Positions 10,078-20,640 of a DNA stretch of 64,000 bases are shown here, piece after piece (positions within the stretch are counted from its first letter, which is position 1; the number at the start of each line of letters is the position of its first letter). Position numbers and translations under genes: made by a program. This DNA is from Bretschneidera sinensis. Taxonomy: Eukaryota; Streptophyta; Magnoliopsida; Brassicales; Akaniaceae. The stretch spans positions 76,440,820-76,504,819 of the forward strand of contig CM043702.1 of NCBI GenBank assembly GCA_023935145.1, in the 5' to 3' direction. A model generated the notes under the pieces. That model was not told the DNA's origin. It saw nothing but the letters and a program-made list of their open reading frames with translations, and did not search any database.

Positions 10078-11313
10078 ATGTCAAATCGAATCCGAGTAAA
10101 ATACACTACTAGGGGACCAAATGCGCCTATAAGGCCAAGGTCCACCAAACCCACGGATCCAGAGTCATGGGGGAAGGGCGTGGCAGGCTCGTCAAGCAAG
10201 AAGCCCATAATAGAGCTTGATGAGTCTCTGTTTTCCAGCCCTGCAGCGAAGGCCAGGTATAATTCAGTAATTCGCAACAAGAAAATCATGATAGGCAGAG
10301 TTGTCGACTTTGACTCTATTCGTCATGTTAATTTCGATATTTTAACTACCTTTGAGGCAATACACCTAACCCCATGGTCAAGGTGCATGAGAAATAATAC
10401 CCACAACTGATTCACCAGTTCTATGCGAACTTGGTGAAACCCAGTCCACTGGCTCTGAGGTTCAGAACCAGTGTTATGGGTGTGGAGTTTGAGGTCAACA
10501 CTGACCTCTTAATGAGCATTTTGAGGATCCTTGTGGGAGGGATCCAATGGAGTCTGGATGGATGGCCAGGCAATTTCGAGGTTGAGGAGGCTTGTCAGAT
10601 AGTTAGGGGTGACCCTAACTATATGTACAGACCCTTTACATTTCACACATGTAGTGATATGCCCCTAGACTCGAAATTGTTCAACCTCATAGTGAGTTGG
10701 ACCATCCACCCGAGACTAGGGAGTTGGGGGTATCTATCTAAGATAGATACAATATTGATTTTGTGCCTTAAAACTGGGCACCACTTCAATATATACCCCC
10801 TGCTACTCGCTAACATGATTAATGGCGAAACAAACGACTCTGGGTGTTTTCCCTACGGGATGCTCATCACGCTCAAACTCCAGCACTTCTGAGTGGCTCT
10901 CCCTGCCTTCAAGGCTCAGGATATCGAGCCAAAGGACATCATCAACGTCTCCTCGCTGAAGAAGATGGGATGTACGGTCCGCGATGTCAAAGGCCGAGAA
11001 GCACATACAGAGCAGGGATGATGACAGCAGTGATGATGAGGATGAGGATGAGGATGCTGCTGCTGCTGTTGATATGGATACAGATACCTGAGCACCTCCC
11101 GTGGGTGCCTCGAGTGCTATTCAGGCTAGGTATTGCGATCTACTTCAGGCTATCACGAACCTCCAGCTGACCATGCAGTCCGGATTCCAGATGTTGAGCT
11201 CCACCATTGAGAACCTACAGGATGACTTCAAGCTGCACCAAGAGCGCACCGAGAGTTCCCTAGCTGAGATTTGGGATCTTATTCATGACGGCTTGGACTC
11301 TCCCGCTCATTGA
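10078..11313 (+). pseudogene. Sire-B accessory ORF after pol (plant transposon-protein domain plus coiled coil)
   Basis: This is an extra gene in the position where Sireviruses carry an env-like ORF. The ATG at 10078 opens a basic, low-complexity N-terminus. A globular part follows (about 10300-10900) with the block QFYANLVKPS near 10417 and GVEFEVNTDLL near 10477. The pattern resembles the 'putative plant transposon protein' domain seen in many plant repeat-associated ORFs. Next come an Asp/Glu-rich linker (DDSSDDEDEDEDEDAAAA near 11020-11075) and a C-terminal amphipathic helix, probably a coiled coil (about 11110-11300), ending at TGA 11311-11313. Stops near 10396, 10890, 11020 and 11089 and frame changes break it. 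I see no signal peptide or membrane span. Function unknown. Confidence 0.7.
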
Positions 11314-11973
11314 GTCCCTTTTCTGTCTTCTTTATGATGTATTTAGTATTTTACTTTCTCTGTGTCTTAGCACGGACATATTTTATTGTATTTATACTTA
11401 TGTTTCGGCTCTACGAAGCCTAATTTGTATAGACTGGTGTATCTGTCGATTATTTATGCTTAGACCTATTTCATACACTTGTTTTACATATGTGTAATAT
11501 AGTTGCATGCTTTATATCTGCTTAAATTTGGATATATACTTTGAAACTTTTTCTACTTGTTTGGAAACTTTCGGGTCTCCCCGGGAAGGTTTCCTAACTC
11601 CAAATGGAGCCAAATTTTTGCGTACAAGTTTATTTATGCATACTCTAGATCACTATGGTAGCTAAGTATCTTATTTTTTTTAGTTTTTGGCCCTGTTTTC
11701 TTTTATTTTCAAAACGGGGGAGAAAAATGAGAAAATAAGAAAATCTAATGTAAACTCAACATAATGCATAGATTTAGGGGGAGCATTGCTCCAAAGATAT
11801 TGGAATATGTTTATATATGTTTGTCTTAGCTGGTTGAGTTGTAAATAAATTGTGTTTACTTGTTTACAGGTTGGTTTTACTCAAAAAACAGAGGAAACTC
11901 TGCCTAATTTTTCTCAAAAACCTAACACTTAGTTTTTCTTAAACTGTTTTCTCTTATTAGTTTTGTCATCATC
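11314..11973 (+). other. Sire-B noncoding 3' region
   Basis: This stretch lies between the accessory ORF and the polypurine tract. It is T-rich, with an internal purine-rich block CAAAACGGGGGAGAAAAATGAG near 11712 and GATTTAGGGGGAGCATTG near 11771. These two blocks look like extra upstream polypurine tracts, which are described for Sireviruses. No coding potential was seen. Confidence 0.6.
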
Positions 11974-11987
11974 AAAAAGGGGGAGAT
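11974..11987 (+). promoter_or_regulatory. Sire-B polypurine tract
   Basis: AAAAAGGGGGAGAT lies immediately before the TG of the 3' LTR. The run of A then G is the standard plus-strand primer of plant Copia elements. Confidence 0.9.
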
Positions 11988-12302
11988 TGTTGACCATCAC
12001 CTGTATTTTAATGATGACAAAACACAACTCTTATTATACTAACGATGCTATCTAAGTGTATTAAGCAATAAGAGCATTCAACCAAGGATCACAGTGCAAG
12101 AACTCAACCCGAATCAAACATCAAGTGAAGACAGAAGAACTATAATAGGTCTATGGTATTAAATCAAGTTGTAAGTCTCACTTGTTCATGTAATTAGCTT
12201 GTCTAATGGCTCTTTTTGAAAAATCATTTTAACATAACCTTTTAAACAAATGTTTTTAAAGTTAAAATATATTCAACAAATGAAAACTGGGTTGTTAAAG
12301 CA

Positions 12303-12570
12303 ACCCAGTCGACTGGGTACTTATACCAGTCTTCTGGTATAAAAGTCAGTGTGTTCCCAGTAGATTGGATGCTTCATACCAGTCGATTGGTGTTTTGGTC
12401 AGAGACTTCCCAGTCAACTGGTAAGAACTACCCAGTCGACTGGTAAGAACTACCCAGTCGACTGGTAATCTGGGCAGAAGGTTTCCAGTCGACTGGTAAG
12501 TAATACCCAATTGACTGGTACCTTCAACAGCCTTAAAAATATGATTTTTAAAGAGGACCCAGTCGATTGG
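12303..12570. repeat. Palindrome array in Sire-B 3' LTR
   Basis: This is the same CCAGTCGACTGG series as in the 5' LTR, with about eight recognisable copies. One spacer and repeat block (TAAGAACTACCCAGTCGACTGG) is duplicated relative to the 5' LTR, and one copy near the 3' end is missing. The array changes length by unequal copying. Confidence 0.85.
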
Positions 12571-12666
12571 TAATTCGAAAAATATGACATTTATAGCGTC
12601 AGACCTGTACATTTGATGTACAAAAGCGTACCAAATTAATTCAGAATGGAAATATTTCTTCAAGGC

Positions 12667-12674
12667 TATTTAAA
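12667..12674 (+). promoter_or_regulatory. TATA-like box of the Sire-B 3' LTR
   Basis: TATTTAAA is at the position equivalent to 3639-3646 in the 5' LTR. Confidence 0.5.
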
Positions 12675-13222
12675 CCCACATTACTGAGCATTTCAAAATA
12701 GAGCTTTACACATTAAAACAAGTTTTTACTCATTGATACTCAAAAAGCTTTGAAAAATTGAATGTTGAGCCATTCCTCAAGCTTTACCTAGAAAGAGAGA
12801 TATTATTCAGTTGTATAAGCTTCCATTGTTGTCTCTTTACTGTTTTCTTTACAGTATTTATTGTAAAAGGATTTGCTTCTGAAAGGAAGGGATTTTTTGC
12901 TTTCGAGAGGAAGGGGTTTGCTTCCAAGAGGAAGGGATTGTAAGATTTGTGCAACACCCGTGAAGTTGCACGACTAAGTTTCTTAGTGGAGTACTTCAAG
13001 GAGGTTCTTTGAAGAGAGTGGACGTAGGGTCAGAACGATTCCGATATTGTCGAACCACTATAAACTGAGTTTGCATCCTCTATTCCTTAATCTCTTTATT
13101 TACAGTACATATTACTTGTTATATGCTTGTTGTGATATTTGTTTTAATAAACTTGTGTTTTAATCCACAAAAGTTTTTAAAACCCAATTCACCCCCCTCT
13201 TGGGTTGAAACCTCAATCTACA

Positions 13223-13273
13223 GTTATTCTATTTCAGCATTTCAAACTCGTTATCCCCATTTTATTTCCAACA
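13223..13273 (+). repeat. Copia-A 3' LTR, terminal part after the Sire-B insertion
   Basis: The first 5 bp (GTTAT) are the Sire-B target duplication. The rest completes the Copia-A LTR and ends ATTTCCAACA, the inverted match of the LTR start TGTTGGAA at 2439. Confidence 0.75.
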
Positions 13274-15484
13274 TTATAGGTATCTCAGTGTAGCCTTGAG
13301 CCCGATATAATTTTTACGAAAATATATTTTTTAATCATGCACACTGTGCATGAACTCATTTAGTAGATATTTAGAAGGAAAATAAAAGGAGTATGAATTA
13401 TTAATTATAACTCATATACTTTTGGAAGATTTTATTTTTTAAAAAAATATTAAATTTAGAAAGTTAAAAACACAATAAAATTTTTAATTGAATTGTAGGT
13501 TAGAGAAGAAAATTTATGTGAAAATTTATGTGCTCACTTTCATGTTACATCCCACCTTTTTTTTTTTGTCTTTTATTTACTATCAGAAAACTACAAGTCC
13601 TTCCCATTTGTTTTTATTTTATTTTTTCATTTTGTCTTTCTTATCAATTAAGATATTTTTGACTCAATCAATACGTGTAAACTTGGCCATTGAACAAAAA
13701 GTCATGCAAAAATTTTCTAATTGTGTTAAACAAAATGATCAACGAAAGATCTTATGGTAATTAATAGTTTTATTAGTAAGTCTTGATTTTGCCTCATCAT
13801 ATCTATTAATTATGTACATAAGAACAATTACTTTTCTTCTATTACTATTATTAACTTGTGGAAAAAAATGCATAAAACTATTATTTATATTCTAACCTAC
13901 TACCACATCTATATTTCCAATTAAGTGATTCCTCGAGACAGACTGAACTTTCTAAATATTTGAATAGATAATTAAAACACTCTTTTGATTCGTCGCATCA
14001 AGACTTTTTCTCACATTTTCTTTTTTTTTTCTTCGTAAAACTCCGTTTCTATACAATTATACTTCCTAAGTCAAATAGATATTTGGACTGATTTAATCAA
14101 CTAGAGAACATAAGCTACGGCACAAGTCAAGTGGGATTAGTTGGGTTGTCACACAATTCCATTTTCTAGCTAGTTCCTGTTGACTAGTACCCTCAATATT
14201 TGAGAAAATTATCATCATAATCACTATTTAATTAGGGTTTCGATTCTCTTAATTTTGAGAGGGAACTTTAAACTCAAATTAGGCTCATCTTAGCTCTTCA
14301 ATTATTTTATATGAACAAGATTTTTTCACAAATAAAAACAATGTCATGTCAACAATATAATGAACCACACATAACTTGAGTCTAAAATTTATTCTCAAAA
14401 TTGAAATAACCGAAATCCATCTAATTACATTAATAATCATAATATAAATAAGTTTGCTAATTTACCACACTATAAAAGTAAGTTAGCAATATACTCCAAC
14501 CTTTGTGGATCAAGATGCCTTCAATAATTCAAATTTTCATAATATAAATATAAGGGAAATATGGTAATTCAATAAATACACCTATTAAATATTTTCTACC
14601 TCCGGGATTTTCTAGCGAGATTAGGCCAACCGGTGGTCGGAAAAAAAAAATCTCTAGTACAGTTGAAAATTTCCCGCTGAGATCTACAAAATGAATTCAA
14701 AGGCTTCGCTCTCTGACCAGTCGACCACCCTCACGCGTCATCTATTACTAGAGAGTAACACCATCACCGAGTTGAAAATTGAATATCCGATCTACCTGCA
14801 AAATTTGGTGGCGAACAGCCATCGGAAACAACCAAAGTGGGTCGCGCTCTCAGATGGACTTGAACATCTGCGAGTGGGTTTCATCCCTGCATTTTGAAAT
14901 TTTAACTTTTTTAATTCATTTTTGTAAAATTACAAAATAAAAATCTCTATTTTAATTATGTTTTAGTGTATAATGAGGTTTGTTCATTATAGAAATAGGT
15001 TAGCATTGTTCTTTAACTATTTTAGACCAAAATTGTCCCTCCTATTTCACTTAATTAAGTATATTTGCATAATTTCACTTAAGTGGTCCACCTCTTTTAT
15101 CTTTTTTCTCTCTTTCCTACATCACCCGATTATCCGTCAAAGCCAGCTTGCCAAAAATAAAGCGCGACGCACATAGATTTAGTCGGAGCGGGAGAAGCTT
15201 CACATTTCACATCCTTTCTTTTATTTTTGTAGCATCAAACAGAGTTCTGCAACATTACAAAATTAAAGCATTGACGGTTTGTGCGTCTGTGGAATAATGC
15301 GTAGTATAGGCTTGACCAAATTTCAATGAGAGGGACACGGGATCCTAGAGAGGAAAAAGCCATAGGGAAAAAAGAGGAAAAGAAAAATCTACTAATTTAG
15401 CAAATGAGGCTGTTTTGGTTCGGATAATTGGAACACAATGTCAACTTACTCTTTTAAGTGGGGGTAAGTTAGTATTCTCTATGA
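13274..15484. other. AT-rich intergenic DNA, no recognised gene
   Basis: I saw nothing with codon structure or known motifs. Short open stretches (for example 14691-14897) have no recognisable domain. The A/T content and homopolymer runs look like old, decayed repeat DNA. Confidence 0.6.
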
Positions 15485-15588
15485 CCATGTTTGGGAATGG
15501 ATTTAATCCAGTTTCTTAGATCTCTTTCTTTTAATTTTTGTTTTGAAATTTTTTTAAAAAATTGGAATAAATTCATTCCCAAACACAG
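15485..15588. mobile_element. Small hairpin MITE-like element
   Basis: A 26-bp inverted repeat has the core TGTTTGGGAATG on the left (15485-15510) and CATTCCCAAACA on the right (about 15563-15588), separated by about 50 bp of T/A-rich loop. About 22 of 26 positions pair. Termini with TTTGGGAA are common in plant miniature inverted-repeat elements. I did not find a clear target duplication, so the family is unassigned. Confidence 0.5.
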
Positions 15589-16035
15589 TTTATATATTAT
15601 ATTTATTATGATGAGAGTATGCAAACCTTGATTTCATCCGATTAATTTCCAGAAACAAGTAAACTATTTGGTCCGCATGTCAAGTAAAATTCAGAAAAAA
15701 TTCCATGAACATAATCTTTTTGAGTTATTTACACTCATTGAAAAATTGAAAATAATACTATTTGAACGTTTACATAAAAAAAAAAAATCAAATATTTACT
15801 TTAAAGATAATTTTGTGGTGCATATAAACAAGGGAAGGCCTATTCGGGGGGCAAATTTGGTCAGGGACCCCAATTTTTTTTTAAAAATATTAATGGTAAT
15901 ATATCACATATCTAAGTGTTAGAGGAAAATATTTTTTTTATAACACTACCCCCACAATTCTTAATTTATCAATATTACATGATGTAAGCTGTAACGGAAC
16001 AAAAAAAATGTTATGGACCTTACTTAATAGTAAAT
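15589..16035. other. AT-rich stretch, no recognised feature
   Basis: There is one short open frame (15668-15922) with no recognisable domain, and several A or T runs. Nothing else was supported. Confidence 0.5.
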
Positions 16036-16600
16036 TGTTGGGAATCTCACACCTAATTAACAACTACACAGTTACAATAGCAAAAATAAAGGAAACAAAT
16101 AAAAATTATAACGTGGTTCGACACCTCTTGCCTATGTCCTCGAGCCAATCGTTATTCAACTATTTTTGTAACTTTTGGACTACATTACAATTTTTTTCTA
16201 GGTAAATCTGTGTGAATACTCTCCCACATCAATACACAATTTTTCTAGTCAAAACCATGTGAAAACTTTCTCCAATCTCATAACCAAAACCACAATACAC
16301 CCAATATTCACCAACCCTTGGATCCTTATAAAACTCTATTTTACAATTTATATTGGTATTTAATTTGCTGAACTCGATATTTGACCGACTATCCGTTCTT
16401 GAGGAATAGGGTGAGGGACTAACTCTCTTGATACCCATATTTATAAACTTGAACTTCCCCATCAAGTTACTTGCTCACCAATTAAGATGCTTGCTCACTA
16501 AGTAGCATGTTCTTATATAGATTGATGTACTTGAGAAAAGTTTGTATGATGAGAAGTTTGGATTATTTGGAAATATTACGTAAAATTTTGAAGACATAAA
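16036..16600 (-). repeat. Probable solo LTR or LTR fragment (minus orientation)
   Basis: Read on the minus strand, this ends ATTCCCAACA at 16036. It contains the block GTCGAACCACGTTATAA (about 16108-16124), which resembles the AGGTTCGGCAATAG...CCTACGTCCTCG type block in the Tork-G LTR. A TATA box (TATAAATA, about 16434-16443 on the minus strand) lies upstream. No primer site follows at 16035 and no pol is nearby. The outer boundary on the right is approximate. Confidence 0.4.
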
Positions 16601-17699
16601 GAATTGTGGGTTTCATAATTAGAGAATGTGGCTGTTGATAAAATGCTTGAAACTTGATCTTGATTTTTCATTTTAAAGATAATTAGTATGTGAAAGGAGT
16701 TAATTGATAATTTTTTTAAACAGATTTTTAATCTAACAACTTGTTAAAAGATTAAAGATGTTGATTAATAGATGATCAAAGGATTGGAGTGGAGTATAAA
16801 TTGAAAGGGGTCAAGGATAAATAGATTTGACAAAAAAAAAAACAAATTTTAGACTCCTCCTAGATTAGACCTTGAATTGTTAATAATTATATATATGGAA
16901 GCACACTTCTGGGTTATATCTCTATTTCTTTTCTTGAGAAAATTCTCTAATGGATATAGTTAAGGTAAATTGAGTTTAAATGAAATATCTAGATTTCAAG
17001 TTATATATAAACTTATCAAAGGTTAAATAGAACTTTAACTTCCATTTACATATTAACATGATGGAGTTACAATTTTAAAGGTATCACTTAATATGGTTGA
17101 ATTCTTGATTTGTGGAGAACAAATGTAGTTGGTTGAAATATGTGTGTATATAATGAGATGGATGGAGTATCCTAGGATTTTACTGTATATTGTTATGCAA
17201 GTGTTGGGGCTATTGGAAAATTTGGGGAAGTCCAAAAAACAAGAGAGACTCTGTCGAAATTCGTGTATAATTTCTCTTAGAATTTTACATAATGTTTATT
17301 GATCTTAAAAGAGTGAAATGAATATTTGAGAGGTATGAATGATAAATTAAAATAAAATAATAACGGATTCGTAAGTCTTGGAAAAGATTTGATAACTTGA
17401 ATTTTGATCTCTTTTGTGAACAAAAAAGTACGCGTTAGATTGATAATGGTTTAAAAGGGTTTAATTTAGTGTTAATCTTGTGACAAATCATAGATTTCAT
17501 TGTGCTTGGTAGGCTAAGATTTTGGAATGAGCATTACTAAGTTGGTAAATATGGATTCATCAATAAAAAAATTGGTGGCCTGGATGACCAATTAGAAGGA
17601 AAAAAGAGATGGATTTATTGGATTGTACTAAGAATAAAAAGAGGTAATAAAAAGGAAAAAAACTGAAAATAATAATTATTCTATTATAGTTTGTGGATA
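16601..17699. other. AT-rich intergenic stretch, nothing recognised
   Basis: No open frame of note, no inverted repeat that I could extend, and no similarity to other parts of the window. Confidence 0.5.
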
Positions 17700-18131
17700 A
17701 GGTACGTTAATCTTGAGAACGTGGAAGGTGAGGTGGCAGTAGCGTGGTGAAGTAAAGAAGGGTGGCAACAATGTGAGAGAGTAAGGTAGGGTTAGGGTTT
17801 ATAGGGAAAAGAGAGGATAAATATGGTGCCCCACTAGCGAGGAGAGCGAGTGAGAGGCTAGGGTCGGCAGCCGCGTGGATTGAGATAGAGAGAAGGGAGA
17901 TGTGCAACAATAGGATAGGTAGAGAGGTGGAGGCTAAGGTTGGCAGCAGCGTGGGACGGGAGGGTATTTGTGGTAATAACGGCAGTAGAGGACAAATCGC
18001 TGGTACTGGTGGCGACAACAACTTAAGGAGGGTAGCTTGCAGCGATTGAAGGTAGGGTTGCGTTTTCGGTTTCAGATGAGGGAGGTGTTGGTAAAATATT
18101 TTCCATGGTTGTAGGATTTTTGGACCTTACT
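17700..18131 (-). pseudogene. Possible 5' end of a gag-like or non-autonomous LTR element internal region (minus)
   Basis: This is a G/C-richer island. Read on the minus strand directly after the primer-site-like motif at 18132-18143, it begins ATGGAAAATATTTTACC, a possible start (MENILPTPPSSETEN). It continues as Pro/Ser/Leu-rich sequence without Copia gag motifs. It may be the leader of a short non-autonomous element whose remainder is gone. Weak evidence. Confidence 0.3.
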
Positions 18132-18143
18132 ACTCTGATACCA
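18132..18143 (-). promoter_or_regulatory. Primer-binding-site-like motif (minus strand)
   Basis: The plus strand reads ACTCTGATACCA; the reverse complement TGGTATCAGAGT matches the initiator tRNA-Met primer site at 11 of 12 positions. It abuts the TG of a short LTR-like segment. Confidence 0.5.
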
Positions 18144-18322
18144 TGTAAAAGTATAAAATTTGAGTTTTAAGTATTTATTGACTGCTTGAATGACAACAAT
18201 AGGAGAATATAATATAATATATATTTTTATATATATATATAGACAATATGTGCAGAAATAATTACAATAATGTCCCTAGGGTTCCCTAAGGTTATTTACA
18301 TCTGTATGGTTATACATTTACA
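18144..18322 (-). repeat. Short LTR-like segment (minus orientation)
   Basis: This runs TG to CA over 179 bp, next to the primer-site-like motif. It contains a (TA)n stretch and GTCCCTAGGGTTCCC. Its right flank CCTAATTCGATG is the start of the duplicated segment A, whose other copy (20621) has no LTR in front. That supports an insertion here. Confidence 0.4.
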
Positions 18323-18690
18323 CCTAATTCGATGAATAAAAAAATACTTAACCTAAAAACAATTGTTATATAAAGATATTTTTGTATACCTATTGTTTTA
18401 CACTACATTTGTATTTATATAGGACTTACTTGAATTTAGTTGGAAATTGATAGGATTCATTGTCTTAATTTGCATCAGAAATCCCATATTAAAAATTAGT
18501 AAATGATTTTTAAGGAAAGAATTGTCAATATAATATAGCTTTCACGTAATCTAGTCACTAAATAATGAATCATGGAGCTAAGATAATTCATAACAAAGTT
18601 TTAGTGTGTTAAAGATTCTAATTAAATAGTCACATTTTTCATTGCAATGCTTATCTCTTATAAGAATAAACAAAATATTTAATGTAAAGT
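18323..18690. repeat. Duplicated segment A, first copy
   Basis: This matches 20621-20964, including ATGAATAAAAAAATA, TGAATTTAGTTG.AA.TTGATAG and AAATAATGAATCATGGAGCTA. The copies are old, with many base changes and small gaps. No coding potential. Confidence 0.75.
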
Positions 18691-18879
18691 AAGGGCTTAT
18701 TGAATTTCATCTTGTTTTTAGTTTTTCAAATATTTTTCAAATTTTCATTCAATAAAATTCCCTTAAAAGGATTCTTTATACCACAACGTCTTGACAGTTA
18801 AATGAACAAATTATGTATAATATTGCATTTGTTATTAAGAGTTTTTAAAATCAATAGTTTTATGACTTTGATAGGTACC

Positions 18880-19470
18880 CAAAAAACATTTGAACTTAAA
18901 AGTAGCCTCTAAGTAATCATTCAACATTTAGTAAGCATATTTCTTATTTTAACAGTCAATTATGCAAATTTATATTGAATATATTACTAAACTATGATTA
19001 ATTGCTCTTAAAATCGTTTATTTAATATGAAAAAAAATTTCTTAAGAAAAAGTATGCTAGATACAAGTTGCTTAGTTTTAATTTTTAAAGATGTTTTCTC
19101 CTCTGATTTTTCTCGTCATAGAACTTCTGAAGCGAAAGAGCAAATTTTCCTCATCAAAGTGGATGAGTATAATTTGATTTAAATAGGTAAGAAATATCCT
19201 AATTTAAGCTTATAATTCTTTATTTTTTTATTAATTTAATTATAAATTAATTAATGTTTATGAAAAAATTTGTTCATATAAAGTAATAATTTTTTTATTC
19301 TATTAATAACTTGCTTACATGGAGTGAAACTAAGTATTTATTATTTGAGGAAACTAAAAAAATTAGTTTATTTAGTTACATAATAATTTATTTTTTGTTA
19401 AAAAAATTTATTTATACAAAGTCGGGATTTTTTGTTAAATAATTAGTTATAGAGAATCCTAATTCAATAA
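18880..19470. repeat. Duplicated segment C, first copy
   Basis: This matches 26090-26600. Shared blocks include AAATTTATATTGAATAT, TGCTTAGTTTTAATT and a TTTTTCTCGT...TAGAACTT run followed by GAAGAG.A.ATTTTCCTCA. Its last 200 bp also resemble 20405-20640, so at least three partial copies exist. Confidence 0.7.
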
Positions 19471-20404
19471 CGAAATTATCGTAATTATTTTAATTCATAA
19501 TCGGTTACAACATATGAGAAACCAAAATTTTCAATTCAGTTACCAATTGATTTGCACACCTAAGTTTGATGTGCAACACTATCAAATCAAATCTCACAAA
19601 ATCACGAGTTAGCGCATGTTGATCTACTCATCTATGTAATGAAGTAATATGCTAACAAAAGCTAAATTATCTTCTCACCTATCAGCATGTGAAGCAGTAG
19701 TACGTCACATATAGCCTTTTGCAACTTGATTAGCAAACCAAATCCTATAAAAAAAAACCCCAAGAGAGAGACAATCATAAAAAAACACCAAAAGAAATAA
19801 AAACAATTGAAGGAATTCACCACGAAATACAAGCAAAAGAATGAAACAAAATAAGAAGACTACAAAAGAATAAAGTAACTGAAGGAATTTGAAATTATTA
19901 TACATGGGTTGAAGATGAGAAAGATACGGAAAGTGGGATAGTTAAGCTTGGGTGGGATACTAGGTGAGAGAAAAAATGGAAGAAAGATATTCGTGATTAA
20001 TTTTTATTACTTTTTTATATGTAAATTAAATATTAATATAATAAATAATATTTTTATTTTGATTAAAACGAAAATAAATGCAATCATTAAAATTTATAAT
20101 ATTTAAAAACATTAATAGTATTTTAACGTTACTAAAATTTAATATACCGATGTTAAATTAGTGTATCAAATTACTTAAAAATAATTTTTATTTTCTAGAA
20201 AGCCTGTTTTAGTAATGGATTTTTTCTATTTTTTTTTGTAAACGATTTTTTATATACAGTTTCCAAACTTTATATATTAAGAACGATTGAGGTTATTGGA
20301 GTTTATATAAAGTCCAATATATTGATGAACTTATTAATGAAGTAGAAACCTTGTAAAATTAAGTTTTTAATTGAATAATTATTAATATTTTTAAAATTAT
20401 TAAA
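19471..20404. other. AT-rich stretch between duplicated segments
   Basis: There are poly(A)/poly(T)-rich runs and one short open frame without a domain (19705-19905, minus). No feature was supported. Confidence 0.5.
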
Positions 20405-20640
20405 TTTTATACAGAAAAACTTGTTCATCTCGAGATTTATTTTTTTAATTTTGTATATGATTTGCTTATATAGATTAAAAGTAAAAGTTGATTATATCAA
20501 GAAAGGAAGATGTAATTTTATGAATTTAATTACATGATAATTTTTTTAATTTGTGGATTGCTCATTTATATATATAAAGTAATTTTGAAATTATTTACAA
20601 AATAGTTTCTTATATAAAGAATCCTAATTCAATGAATAAA
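20405..20640. repeat. Duplicated segment D, second copy
   Basis: This resembles 19250-19470: an ATTACAT.ATAATTT.TT block and AGAATCCTAATTCAAT at both right ends. It leads directly into segment A, second copy. Confidence 0.5.

Larger units (their letters stand above)
2939..13222 (+). mobile_element. Sire-B: complete Sirevirus-like Copia retrotransposon (10.3 kb)
   Basis: Both LTRs (about 1.25 kb), a primer site, a polypurine tract, gag-pol and an accessory ORF are present. The element is flanked by the 5-bp duplication GTTAT (2934-2938 and 13223-13227). The UBN2-type gag, the long gag C-terminus, the RT/RNase H style (YVDDIMFGATNE, MGELTYFLGLQIKQ) and the extra gene after pol point to the Sirevirus lineage, as in soybean SIRE1; this is inference by motif. 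Coding damage is limited to about eight stops and one frameshift in pol, so it is younger than its neighbours. It is unlikely to be autonomous now. Confidence 0.93.
11988..13222 (+). repeat. Sire-B 3' LTR
   Basis: Starts TGTTGACC, ends TCTACA; 1235 bp. It aligns with 2939-4194 along its whole length with scattered base changes and a few short gaps, mostly in the palindrome array. The palindromes lie at about 12303-12570 and the TATA-like box at 12667-12674. Confidence 0.93.
1..13273 (+). mobile_element. Copia-A: 3' part of a Ty1/Copia LTR retrotransposon, split by Sire-B
   Basis: Only the 3' half is in the window: reverse transcriptase, RNase H, a noncoding 3' stretch, a polypurine tract (2427-2438) and a 3' LTR. 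The LTR starts TGTTGGAA at 2439 and, after the Sire-B insertion (2939-13222), resumes at 13223 and ends TTCCAACA at 13273. The start and end form a perfect 8-bp inverted repeat, which is why I join the two pieces. Gag, protease and most of integrase lie left of the window. All coding parts are broken, so the copy is dead. Confidence 0.85.

Noticed and set aside
14691..14897. Open frame of 68 codons on the plus strand in the AT-rich region, possible small host gene
   Set aside because: No recognisable domain, no clear promoter or intron structure, and length within chance for this region.
17707..18021. 104-codon Pro/Leu-rich open frame on the minus strand as a secreted or membrane protein
   Set aside because: Low-complexity translation of a G/C-richer block beside an LTR-like segment; no conserved motif.
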